From: JBBQIY01 sp964553035
Lineage (GTDB): Bacteria > Verrucomicrobiota > Kiritimatiellia > RFP12 > UBA3636
DNA length: 34,405 nt
Direction: 5' to 3'
NCBI GenBank assembly: GCA_964553035.1
Contig: CAZKJH010000024.1
Span: forward strand, 1-34,405
The stretch's first letter is position 1, and every line of letters starts with the position of its first letter. A program made the translations under genes and the position numbers. This document shows positions 24,555 through 33,507 of the stretch, one piece after another. The notes under the pieces are model-generated. The model did no database searches. It was not told the DNA's origin and worked only from the letters and a program-made list of their open reading frames with translations.

Positions 24555-27329
24555 ATGAATGCATCATATCGATTGCTCCGAGAGGGAGTAAACGTAAATT
24601 CGTTGCTGAAGCTGGCAAAACGGTGGCCAAGTGTGCTACTGGTGATCGCGCTCGCGTTCTGGAGTGCCACAGATGTCCGGGCAGCCGAGAAGTTTAGCGT
24701 CGCCTCCGGCAACTGGAATGCGACAGCCACCTGGAATAACAGCACGGTTCCTGCGGCCGACGATAATGTCGTCATTGATACAAGCCACTCGGTGACGGTT
24801 TCCGCCAGTGTCGCGAATTCCCCGGCCAGCATCACGATTAATGCGGGAGGGCTGTTTGATCTAAATAGCACCTTGACGGTCAGTGGGCCCCTGACGGTCA
24901 CTGCGGGAGGACTGATCGATCTGGGAAACACCTTGACGGTCAATGGAACCACAACAGTCGGCGGAACATTGCTGCTTAGTAGCGCGTCCGGGACAAAGAC
25001 CTTTGCTGGCGACGTTACAATTCTTAGCGCTGGCGTCTGGACTAACACCGTCCTTGAGGCGATAAGCTACGGCGGAAACGTCACCATCAATGCTGGCGGC
25101 ACGATGATCGGGAATGGAGCCAGCACCATGTCATTCGCTGGGAGTTTCCGGAACGACGGGATCTATGAATCGAGTACAGGAGTCCATACCTTCAGCGGCA
25201 CTGGCAAGACGTTCGGCGGAACCATCGCCATTCCGCTCGTTACCCTCACAGGATCCTATACGAACACCGGCACGTTAACGGTGAGCACCACATTGGCCGG
25301 GACCGGCGGGACGCTGACGCAGGGCGAGGATGCGATTCTGAATATTGGAGGGACATCGGCCACATTCACTCTGGATGCCAGCAGAAGCGGGAACACCGTC
25401 AATTACGCAGGAGTCGCGCAGACGGTGAAGGCGACCACCTACCACAATCTGACACTCTCCGGCAGCCTTGCGAAGACCATGAACAGCGTCACGGTCAACG
25501 GCGTCCTGTCAATGGAAGGAACGGCGACCGCCTCTGCCGCTCCGACCTACGGAGCCAATGCTGTACTGCAATATAATACTTCGGCTTCGCGCACGGCGGG
25601 CGTGGAATGGAGAACCCCTTTTACAGGTACGGGCGGCGTGATCATCACCAATATCGGGGCCATCACCCTGAATGCCGCCAAGGTATTGAATGCGGCCGTG
25701 CCGCTCGTCATTCACAGCGGTGCCACGCTCAACACCGGGAACTTCAACTTAACCCTGGGTGGGGCGGTTGCCAGCAGTGGGACATTTACCGTCGGAACCA
25801 GTACGGTCGAATGGAACGGGGGTTCGCAGAATATCGCCGCGGCCGCCTACAAGAATCTTATCCTGTCCGGCAGCGGGGTGAAGTCAATCATCTCCGGCAC
25901 CTCGGTTAGTGGCATCTTGAGCATCGGGCGATTGGGAAGCGTCAACGTCAGCATCGGTGCCGGTCTTGACATCCCGGTCAACATCCTCACGATTGGCGGC
26001 TTTGGACAGGCCGCCGGCACGTGGGGGTCTTCCAGTTCGATTGCGGCTCAGCAAAATGACGCCATCTTTGAGTTGACGACCGGTTATCTGACGGTCGCGC
26101 GGGCACTCGCCTATCACGTTGTTCCGGTTAATTCGTTGGCGGCGTCGCCCTTTGATACGTGGGCTAATGCCGCCACGAACATCCAGGACGCGGTGAACCA
26201 GGCTTCGTCCGATCTGGCGTTGGCTGGCGGTGCGCAATGCACGGTGCTGGTCAGCAACGGGATCTACACCGTGACCAGCGAGATCACCATCACCAACGGC
26301 ATTGCGTTACGCAGTGTAAGCACAAACTGGAACGACACGACGATCAGAGGTGGGCATCCGGCCTCGACCAACCGGTGTCTGAATATTACCGGTGACGGCG
26401 CTGTTGTGGAGGGGTTTACCATCACCAACGGGCGATTTACTGATCATGGCGCGGGGATTTCCATGACGGCTGTGGCAACGGTGAGGAACTGCCTTGTCAC
26501 CGGAAACACCTTGGACGTCAATAGCAAATACGGTGGCGGCATTTACATCGCTAAAGGATTGGTTGCAGATTGCACGATCCAGAACAACACCGTTTCCCCT
26601 TATGGCGGCGGCGGCGTGTTCCTGAGCGGATCCGCTGCGGTTGTGAGCAACTGTCTGGTCACTGGGAACCAAGCCAAGGTCGACGGTGGTGGTATACGAC
26701 TGGCGCAAGGAACCGTGGTCAATTCCACCATCTCCGGCAACACAGTCACGGATGGTAATGGAGGCGGCATCTGGAAGTACAACAATTACGAGGCGACGGT
26801 GCGCGGCTGCCTGATCGTCGCCAACCAGGCACGAGGTACCGGGGGTGGTATTCAAGTGGATGCGGCCAGCACGGCGCTTTTCCAGATCCAGAACTGCACG
26901 ATTTCCGGCAACACGGCCAGTAATGCTGGCGGTTTTTTCGCCAACACGGCGAACCACCTTATTCTGAACACCATTCTTTCGAATAATCAGGCCACGAACA
27001 GCGCAGGTAAAAGCAACATTGACGGTTCATTTGCGATCAATGCAGATTATTCTTGCAGCCCAGACCTCGTTGTCGGCACCAGCAGCAATATCAATGATGA
27101 TCCGAAGTTTGGGAAGAATGGCATTGGGTATGGGCCCACGATGCAGGCTGGCGTATACCGTCTGAAGTTCGAATCGCCTTGCGTGAATACAGGGACTAAC
27201 CTGTCATGGATGGCTGGAGCCGTTGACATTCTGGGAGATCCTCGCGTCCAGGGCTCGGAACCTAACATGGGTGCCTATGAGACACCCGAACCCGAGACCC
27301 CGAAAGCCACCGTACTTGTCGTCCGGTAA
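24555..27329 (+). CDS. Secreted parallel beta-helix protein
   Basis: This 924-residue exported protein has a long n-region before a hydrophobic signal core and an A-T-D-V-R-A-A cut site near residue 45. Residues about 46-510 are Gly/Thr/Asn-rich strands with repeating NAGG, LTVSG and LTVNG words, as in passenger-type beta-solenoids. Residues about 520-860 are a right-handed beta-helix of the pectate-lyase/polymorphic-outer-membrane kind with repeated GGGI and NCxI/V..N units (VRNCLVTGNT, GGGIYIA, CTISGNTA). The end (NTGTNLSWMAGAVDILGDPRVQGSEPNMGAYE) matches the choice-of-anchor-Q type tail. It may bind or cleave the target polysaccharide at the cell surface. No catalytic residues can be assigned. 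GGAG lies before the ATG. Confidence 0.82.
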   Translation: MNASYRLLREGVNVNSLLKLAKRWPSVLLVIALAFWSATDVRAAEKFSVASGNWNATATWNNSTVPAADDNVVIDTSHSVTVSASVANSPASITINAGGLFDLNSTLTVSGPLTVTAGGLIDLGNTLTVNGTTTVGGTLLLSSASGTKTFAGDVTILSAGVWTNTVLEAISYGGNVTINAGGTMIGNGASTMSFAGSFRNDGIYESSTGVHTFSGTGKTFGGTIAIPLVTLTGSYTNTGTLTVSTTLAGTGGTLTQGEDAILNIGGTSATFTLDASRSGNTVNYAGVAQTVKATTYHNLTLSGSLAKTMNSVTVNGVLSMEGTATASAAPTYGANAVLQYNTSASRTAGVEWRTPFTGTGGVIITNIGAITLNAAKVLNAAVPLVIHSGATLNTGNFNLTLGGAVASSGTFTVGTSTVEWNGGSQNIAAAAYKNLILSGSGVKSIISGTSVSGILSIGRLGSVNVSIGAGLDIPVNILTIGGFGQAAGTWGSSSSIAAQQNDAIFELTTGYLTVARALAYHVVPVNSLAASPFDTWANAATNIQDAVNQASSDLALAGGAQCTVLVSNGIYTVTSEITITNGIALRSVSTNWNDTTIRGGHPASTNRCLNITGDGAVVEGFTITNGRFTDHGAGISMTAVATVRNCLVTGNTLDVNSKYGGGIYIAKGLVADCTIQNNTVSPYGGGGVFLSGSAAVVSNCLVTGNQAKVDGGGIRLAQGTVVNSTISGNTVTDGNGGGIWKYNNYEATVRGCLIVANQARGTGGGIQVDAASTALFQIQNCTISGNTASNAGGFFANTANHLILNTILSNNQATNSAGKSNIDGSFAINADYSCSPDLVVGTSSNINDDPKFGKNGIGYGPTMQAGVYRLKFESPCVNTGTNLSWMAGAVDILGDPRVQGSEPNMGAYETPEPETPKATVLVVR

Positions 27330-27361
27330 TGGTACGAATTATTTAGTAAAAGGGAAGAAAT

Positions 27362-29389
27362 ATGGAGCAGATTGTCCTGGACCAGAGGGCGCGTAGTTTG
27401 TTTTTTGTGGATGACGAGGCCTTGGCGGATACGCATGGGCTGGTGCGGCGTTTTCACCCGCTTCAAAAGCGCGGCAACGGTCCAGTGCTGGCCGAAACGG
27501 AACCCTGGGAAGGGCAGTTTCACGGGCCAAGTGCCGTTATCCAAGAGAGTTCTGGCGAACCCTGGCGGATGTGGGTCGCCAGTGACGGACCGAAGGTGGA
27601 GGGGAAAACCAGCAACTGGATCATGACGGTTGCATCTTCCACCGACGGGGAACGGTGGGAGAAGAAACCTTTGGGACTCTTTTCGCTGCCCAGCAGTGAG
27701 CCGAACCACATTGCGGCCTTTCCGGGTGGCATGGCCGCCCCCGGCATGGGCAGTGTATTCTTGGATGAGACAGAGACAGACCTTTCCAAACGCTACAAGC
27801 TGATCTACTACCGCCCGAACTATCATCTTGCCTACTCTGCGGATGGCGTGAACTGGCGCCCGGCACAGGCCGATCCGGTGTGGTGCAACGGCGCCGGCGA
27901 CGGACTTGAGGAGACCTTCTTTTTCATGCGCGATCCTCTGGCGAAGGAATACCGCGGCTACATGCGTGTCTGGCGGCGGCATCAGACGATACGCAAGACA
28001 TCTCTGGGCACGAGCGCGGACTTGCTGCAGTGGGAGGGGCCGCGGATCGTCTGGGAGGCACCGCCGGAATGGGGCTTTGGATCGCAGGTTTACGGGATGA
28101 ACGTCTGGACAGACGGTGGTGTCTACTGGGCACTGCCCTGGGTGTTTTGCGGCGATGAGCCGCTCGAGGAGCCGAGGCGGCAGCGCATGCGGCTGAAAGC
28201 CGCATGGAGCCGGGACGGAAAAATCTGGCAGGCGGTTTTCCCAGAACAGGATGCGCTCGCACCGGGGGAGGCTGGAAGCTTTGATGCCGGCATGATCCTG
28301 AGCCGATGTCCGATGGTGGATCGCGGCGAGGCGTGGTGGCTCTATTACCAAGGCTGTGCGCACCGGCACGACGCGAGCAAGGGCATCGCCGCAGTGGGGC
28401 TGGCGGAAATGCGTAAAGGCGGTTTTGTATCGTTGGCGACGGAAACGCAAGGCATGCTGGTTACCCACCGGTTTTTGATGCGTGGGAACGAACTGCGCAT
28501 CAATGCCCGGACGGAGCCGGGCGGCGAGATCCGTGCGGAACTGCTGAGCGATTACGGTAACGTGATCAAGGCTTGTACGCTGGCACGTCACGACTCGTTC
28601 TCGGGAGATGCAACGGATGTGCCGCTGTCCTGGGGCGGCAGCTCGAATCTGGCGTTTCTACGGGGGCAGATGCTGCGACTGCGGCTGACCCTGCAGCGGG
28701 CGGAAATCTTTTCCTTCCGGGCAGCAGGGCCAGAGGCATTATTTGAAGCACCATTGGAGCCAGAGCCGGTGCGATGCGGTCGGTGCGCATCCCCTCCTTT
28801 GACGGATGGTGTGCTGGATGACACCTGCTGGGAGGATTTTAATCACACCGGCACGGCCATGGATTTCGTGGCGTTTGATGCCTCCGTGACGGCACCGGTA
28901 AAAACCCGGGTGCGCTTTACGCATGATGGCGAAACGCTGTACATGGCGGCGGAATGCGACGAACCGGAGTGGGCAAAGGTGGCGGAAATTAAGGGCACAG
29001 GACCGGTAAAATACGCACGGGACGAAACACTGGAGATTCGCCTGAGTGCTCCGGAGCATGGTCTTTATTGCCACCAGTTGATGGTGACCGCCGACGGGCG
29101 GCTAGCGCACAACTACTTTAGCAAGGAAGCCGGTGGCGGTCATGCCATTGAAACGATCACTTGGCAGGCGGCGGTTGCCATGTCGCCGGGCCGGTGGACC
29201 GTGGAACTGGCCGTTCCTTTTGCAGCGCTGAAAGCGGCACCGCCGAAGGCCGGTGATCGCTGGCGCCTGAACATCCTGCGCTATCGGAATACGGTGGAAC
29301 GGGATGTATCGTGCTGGTTGTGCATGTTCGGCAGCAATCACCGGACGGATCTGGCGGGCGGACTTGTCTTTTCGGAAGGCGCTTTGTGA
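27362..29389 (+). CDS. Beta-propeller glycosidase-like protein with CBM9-type domain
   Basis: This 675-residue protein has no signal peptide. Residues about 1-340 are a five-bladed propeller of the GH43/GH32-like shape: GPSAVIQESSGEPWRMWVASD, VASSTDGERWEKKPLG, YKLIYYRPNYHLAYSADG, EETFFFMRDPLAKEYRGYMR, and a late WWLYYQGCAHRH. Residues about 360-465 are beta-rich. Residues about 475-675 match the carbohydrate-binding family 9-like domain (PLTDGVLDDTCWEDF, TRVRFTHDGETLYMAAECDEPE, ETLEIRLSA, VELAVPFAAL, WRLNILRYRN). I cannot name the reaction. AGGGAAG before the ATG fits. Its stop overlaps the next start in GTGA, so it is coupled to the oxidoreductase and probably shares its substrate. Confidence 0.78.
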   Translation: MEQIVLDQRARSLFFVDDEALADTHGLVRRFHPLQKRGNGPVLAETEPWEGQFHGPSAVIQESSGEPWRMWVASDGPKVEGKTSNWIMTVASSTDGERWEKKPLGLFSLPSSEPNHIAAFPGGMAAPGMGSVFLDETETDLSKRYKLIYYRPNYHLAYSADGVNWRPAQADPVWCNGAGDGLEETFFFMRDPLAKEYRGYMRVWRRHQTIRKTSLGTSADLLQWEGPRIVWEAPPEWGFGSQVYGMNVWTDGGVYWALPWVFCGDEPLEEPRRQRMRLKAAWSRDGKIWQAVFPEQDALAPGEAGSFDAGMILSRCPMVDRGEAWWLYYQGCAHRHDASKGIAAVGLAEMRKGGFVSLATETQGMLVTHRFLMRGNELRINARTEPGGEIRAELLSDYGNVIKACTLARHDSFSGDATDVPLSWGGSSNLAFLRGQMLRLRLTLQRAEIFSFRAAGPEALFEAPLEPEPVRCGRCASPPLTDGVLDDTCWEDFNHTGTAMDFVAFDASVTAPVKTRVRFTHDGETLYMAAECDEPEWAKVAEIKGTGPVKYARDETLEIRLSAPEHGLYCHQLMVTADGRLAHNYFSKEAGGGHAIETITWQAAVAMSPGRWTVELAVPFAALKAAPPKAGDRWRLNILRYRNTVERDVSCWLCMFGSNHRTDLAGGLVFSEGAL

Positions 29390-31146
29390 AGACCAGACGA
29401 CGGATTATTTTGGTGGGAACAGGTGGGCGCTCGGAAATGTACCGGGATGCCGCCGCGTTCGACTATCCTCAGACTGCGGAATTGGTGGGGTTGTGCGATA
29501 TCAACCCCGGACGCTTGGAGCTGGCCCGGCGCAAGATCACGGAACGCGGCGGCAAGGACGCTCCAGGATTCGCGCCCGAACAGTTTGAGGATATGATCCT
29601 GCGGCTCCACGCTGATCTGGTAGTGGTCTGCAGCCGCGACAATACCCACGACGACTTTATTGTCCGCGCCCTCCATGCCGGGTGCGACGTGATTGCCGAA
29701 AAACCGATGACTACCGATGCAGCCAAGTGCCAGAGGATTGTGGACGCCGTGCGGCAGACGGGTCGGTCGCTACGGGTCGCCTTCAACTATCGCTATTCCC
29801 CTGCCCGTGCGCAGGTGAAGGAACTCTTGCAGCAGGGGGTAATCGGACGTGTGCTTTCGGTGGAATTCCAATGGTTGCTGGATACCGCTCACGGGGCGGA
29901 CTACTTCCGACGCTGGCATCGCCACAAGGCCAACAGCGGCGGACTGCTGGTTCACAAGGCAACCCACCATTTCGATCTGGTCAACTGGTGGATCAACAGC
30001 GTTCCCGCCAATGTATCCGCCACGGGGGGCCGCGTGTTTTACACACCGCAGCAGGCGAATGCCTACGGGCTAACCCGCCGCGGCGAGCGCTGTCTCGCGT
30101 GCTCCGAATCGGAACGCTGCCCCTTTTTTCTGGATATCAGAGGCAACACCTTAATGCGCGAGATGTATCTCGATCAGGAGGGCTACGACGGGTATCACCG
30201 AGACCAATGCATCTTCAGTGAGCAGGTGGATATTGAAGATACGATGAATGTGGTGGTGGAGTACCGCAGCGGCGTCCGGATGTCATACGCGCTGACGGCA
30301 TTTTCGCCATGGGAAGGGTACCGCATCGCCTTCAACGGAACTCGTGGACGACTGGAACATGCCTGTCAGGAAAGTTCCTACATCAGCGGGGATGGGAGCG
30401 TTCCGGGCGAATTTTTCACCAGCGGCACGGTCATCCGTGTGCTTCCCCACTTCACCAGCGGTTACTTCGTTCCAGTGCAGGAGGGCAAGGGTGGCCACGG
30501 CGGCGGCGACACCCTGCTGCTGAATGATCTGTTCGAGGCGGTGCCGTCTCCCGATCCTCTTGGTCGCCGCTCGGACTGGCGCGGGGGTGCCTACTCGGTG
30601 CTGGCGGGAATTGCCGCGAACCGATCCATGCAGGAAGGGCGTCGCATTGACGTGGAGCAACTGGTCAGCGGTCTGCAGCTTCCTGATTACCCCCCCACAC
30701 CCGCCTGGAATGATCCGATTCCTTTGCCCGAATTCATCCGGGCCTATGAAGTCAGTGATGTACACCCGGAGGCGAGCGATATCGCCGCCACGGAGTACCC
30801 GTCCGGTGCCGTCACATATAAACCCATGCGGGCCAGTGGAGCCTTCATGAACGTGCATGCCATTGCCGCCGGTAAATCCGGGGTGATCTTCTTCAAGGCG
30901 CTGCAGGAGGCCTCGCATGCAGGCCCCGCGACCCTGCTTCTGGGTGCAGACGGGCCGTTGAAGGCATGGGTCAACGGGCAGGAAGCGGGTGCCTGGCCGA
31001 CATTGACCAATCCAAGTGCAGCCGACAAATGCAGGGTCGAGGTGGTACTACAGGCGGGCCGGAATGAACTGATGCTTGCCATGGATGTCAACCAAGGCGG
31101 CGCGTGGGGTATTTTTGCACGGTTTATAAAAGGAGAAACACGATGA
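29386..31146 (+). CDS. Gfo/Idh/MocA oxidoreductase with cysteine cluster and beta-sandwich tail
   Basis: This 586-residue protein is far longer than the usual 330-400 of the family. The start is GTG at 29386, overlapping the previous stop (GTGA) with GGAAGG before it. A longer frame from 29311 has no family sequence. The Rossmann domain opens RRRIILVGTGGRS, with the EKP motif at 105-107. The C-terminal catalytic-type domain includes NSGGLLVHKATHHFDLVNWW. An insert carries Cys236-x2-Cys239-x5-Cys245 and Cys275, a likely metal site. Residues about 470-586 form a beta-sandwich with LKAWVNGQEAG, like the sugar-binding domains of GH2 enzymes. It likely oxidises a sugar, possibly as part of a redox glycosidase step. 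The stop overlaps the next ATG. Confidence 0.85.
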   Translation: MKTRRRIILVGTGGRSEMYRDAAAFDYPQTAELVGLCDINPGRLELARRKITERGGKDAPGFAPEQFEDMILRLHADLVVVCSRDNTHDDFIVRALHAGCDVIAEKPMTTDAAKCQRIVDAVRQTGRSLRVAFNYRYSPARAQVKELLQQGVIGRVLSVEFQWLLDTAHGADYFRRWHRHKANSGGLLVHKATHHFDLVNWWINSVPANVSATGGRVFYTPQQANAYGLTRRGERCLACSESERCPFFLDIRGNTLMREMYLDQEGYDGYHRDQCIFSEQVDIEDTMNVVVEYRSGVRMSYALTAFSPWEGYRIAFNGTRGRLEHACQESSYISGDGSVPGEFFTSGTVIRVLPHFTSGYFVPVQEGKGGHGGGDTLLLNDLFEAVPSPDPLGRRSDWRGGAYSVLAGIAANRSMQEGRRIDVEQLVSGLQLPDYPPTPAWNDPIPLPEFIRAYEVSDVHPEASDIAATEYPSGAVTYKPMRASGAFMNVHAIAAGKSGVIFFKALQEASHAGPATLLLGADGPLKAWVNGQEAGAWPTLTNPSAADKCRVEVVLQAGRNELMLAMDVNQGGAWGIFARFIKGETR

Positions 31147-33500
31147 AGTCAAGGTGTAAAAGTGGAGTCTATCTTATGATAGTACTTGGGATGCTAGCGG
31201 GATCCGATGTTGGAATAGCGGCAGAAGAGAAGGAAACCGGTGGACTGACACTCGTCCGTGACGGAGCCCCCGCGGCGGTCATTGCGGTGGCCGACGGGGC
31301 TGATGAGTACACGACGCTGGCGGTCAAAGAACTCACCGACGTGGTGGAAGAAATGTCCGGAGTACGGCTTGAGGTCGTGACCGTGCTGAAGGACGGGTTG
31401 AAAGAACTGGAGCGCAAGACGAAGGCGGACAAGCAGGGTCTTGTCCTTCTGGGGGAATTGGCGATGCCCGGTCTCGTTAAAGACCTCGGAGAGGCGGTCG
31501 ATACGCGCGGCGCGTTTGGGCTGAAGGCCGAACGCGATGCCCTGCGGATTGCCGGGGCCGGCGAGGGCGTTTATTACGGGGTTATTGAGCTGCTGGAACA
31601 ATTGGGATGCCGCTGGTTCATGCCCGGAGATCTCGGGGAAGTGGTGCCATCTCTGCAGACGGTGGAGGTGAAGCTCCAGGCAACGGTGCAAATTCCGTCC
31701 TTCCCCTCGCGCCACTTCCAGATGCCTCACCGGGATTGGCAGATGCGAGTGCGGTGTGGTGGCGATGTCTTCAAGGGCGCACACGGGATGAAAGCCCCCC
31801 CCGCCACGGTCAATAAGGAAACAGGACTGATCGAGCCAGCAGAAGCCGCCGAATACTACGCCCTTTACAAAGGCAAGCGTACCCCCCGTCAACATTGTGT
31901 CTCCAATCCGAAGCTGATTGAGTACATGGCGGATGCAATCAAGGCGATTCGCAAAAAAGGCGGCGGGCCAGTGATCGGCTGTGGGCCGAATGACGGAACC
32001 GGATTCTGCGAGTGCGAGCACTGCCGGGCACTGGATACGGATGATTTCGACCCGTTTTCGAACGAAATTTCGGTGACGGACCGTTACATCTGGTTTTACA
32101 ATCGTGTGCTGGAAAAAGTGTTGCCGGAGTATCCCGACACCAAGCTGGCCTTCTATATTTATCACACGTATATGCGGCCGCCGAAACGCGAAATGCCGCA
32201 CCAGGCGATCCAAGGAGCGCTGGCTCCGATTGCGCTGGATCGTGTCCACGGATTCTCCAATCCGGTCGCGCCGGAGAAAAGCTACGTCAAGTGGCTCTTT
32301 CAGGAATGGGGCAAGATCATGCCGGAGCTGTATGATCGCGGGTACTGGAGTAATCTGGCCTGTCCAGGGTTCACGTTCATCATCCTTGACCGGTTACGCG
32401 ACGAGATCCCAGCCTGCTATGCCATGGGGTTGAAAGGCTGGCGGGTGGAGACGTTTCCCAACTACGGCCCGCAGTTTCCCACGATGTACATCGCCGCGAA
32501 GCTGATGTGGAATCACGAGGCCGACGTGGATGCGCTGCTGGAAGACTGCTATGAGAAGTTCTTCGGTCCGGCCGCCGGGCCGATGGGCGCCTACATCACC
32601 CTGATGGATGCGGCGCTGCGTGACAGCGACCACTGCACGGGCTCCGCCTGGGATATGCCGCATTTCTATCCGGCGGAACTGCGCAAAACCGCACGGGCAC
32701 TGCTCGATGCCGGCGTGAAGTTGGCGCAAGGCCAGGGGGCGTATGAGAAACGGGTGCAGATGATTACCTCCACGTTCGACATGACCGAAGCGTTCATCGA
32801 GATGATGGACACCCGGGCGCAGGGTAATTTCGCCGCAGCCAAGGCGGCGCTGGACCGTTGCGACGCGGTGGCGCAGACGCTCATGGATATGAAGCCTGTT
32901 CCGATGGTTTCTGCGGGCCGCCACAGCACCTATGTCAACTACATGCGGCGCTTCTTCCGGCAGCCCACGGAGCAGGGCTATGCACGGGTCTCGGGGAGTA
33001 ATGTCCTGGTGGCGGCCGCCGCTGACGAATGGGAGTTCCAGATTGACCCGCTGAAGGTCGGCGAGGACATCGGCCTGTGGCGGGCGGACATCACGGGTGG
33101 GAACTGGCAGACGATCAAGACCTCCAGTTCCTCCTGGGGCAACCAGGGGCTTCGCTATTACAAGGGTCTCGCCTGGTACCGCCAGGTGCTGGACGTGCCG
33201 GCGGCAGACGCTGGCAAGCGGATCTTCTTGTGGTGCGGCGGCGTGGATGAATCCGCCAAAGTCTGGGTTAATGGACAAGTCATCGGCATCAGTCCCGGCG
33301 CAGCGTTTTATCCTTTCGAGATGGATGCCACGGCGGCGGTAAAGCCGGGCACCAATGTGGTGGTCTTTTGCGTGGCCAATCTTGAGGTAAACGAGGTGGG
33401 CACGGGTGGCATTGTGGCACCGGTGATCCTCTATGCGCCCGGGGCGGGGGCCGATGCAAAGCTGGAAAACTCACGGGATTTGAAACCCACATTCCCTTGA
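31143..33500 (+). CDS. Secreted DUF4838 protein with glucuronidase-like N-domain and beta-sandwich tail
   Basis: This 785-residue exported protein has a signal peptide over residues about 1-27 (MKSRCKSG then a hydrophobic core). Residues about 30-150 resemble the N-terminal domain of GH67 alpha-glucuronidases and related GH20-like enzymes (YTTLAVKELTDVVEEMSG, GVYYGVIELLEQLGCRWFMPG). The DUF4838 core follows with GPNDGTGFCECEHC, whose Cys289, Cys291 and Cys294 probably bind a metal, and with DRYIWFYNRVLEKVLPEYPD and LGCRWFMPGD-style turns typical of a barrel. Residues about 625-785 are a GH2-type sugar-binding sandwich (WYRQVLDVPA, AKVWVNGQVIG). It is probably a hydrolase of outer glycan chains. 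The start overlaps the oxidoreductase stop (ATGA). A longer frame upstream lies inside that gene. Confidence 0.84.
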   Translation: MKSRCKSGVYLMIVLGMLAGSDVGIAAEEKETGGLTLVRDGAPAAVIAVADGADEYTTLAVKELTDVVEEMSGVRLEVVTVLKDGLKELERKTKADKQGLVLLGELAMPGLVKDLGEAVDTRGAFGLKAERDALRIAGAGEGVYYGVIELLEQLGCRWFMPGDLGEVVPSLQTVEVKLQATVQIPSFPSRHFQMPHRDWQMRVRCGGDVFKGAHGMKAPPATVNKETGLIEPAEAAEYYALYKGKRTPRQHCVSNPKLIEYMADAIKAIRKKGGGPVIGCGPNDGTGFCECEHCRALDTDDFDPFSNEISVTDRYIWFYNRVLEKVLPEYPDTKLAFYIYHTYMRPPKREMPHQAIQGALAPIALDRVHGFSNPVAPEKSYVKWLFQEWGKIMPELYDRGYWSNLACPGFTFIILDRLRDEIPACYAMGLKGWRVETFPNYGPQFPTMYIAAKLMWNHEADVDALLEDCYEKFFGPAAGPMGAYITLMDAALRDSDHCTGSAWDMPHFYPAELRKTARALLDAGVKLAQGQGAYEKRVQMITSTFDMTEAFIEMMDTRAQGNFAAAKAALDRCDAVAQTLMDMKPVPMVSAGRHSTYVNYMRRFFRQPTEQGYARVSGSNVLVAAAADEWEFQIDPLKVGEDIGLWRADITGGNWQTIKTSSSSWGNQGLRYYKGLAWYRQVLDVPAADAGKRIFLWCGGVDESAKVWVNGQVIGISPGAAFYPFEMDATAAVKPGTNVVVFCVANLEVNEVGTGGIVAPVILYAPGAGADAKLENSRDLKPTFP

Positions 33501-33507
33501 GAACTGC

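Noticed and set aside
27275..28591. Minus-strand open frame of about 438 codons
   Set aside because: It lies opposite the propeller/CBM9 gene and the beta-helix end. The composition is skewed to Arg/His/Pro and there is no ribosome site or domain.
29311..29385. Longer N-terminus for the Gfo/Idh gene
   Set aside because: These 25 codons lie within the end of the propeller gene and do not match the family. The GTG at 29386 has a good ribosome site and overlaps the previous stop.
31194..32249. Minus-strand open frame of about 350 codons
   Set aside because: It is antisense to the DUF4838 gene. It has no motif, and the plus-strand product is well supported.
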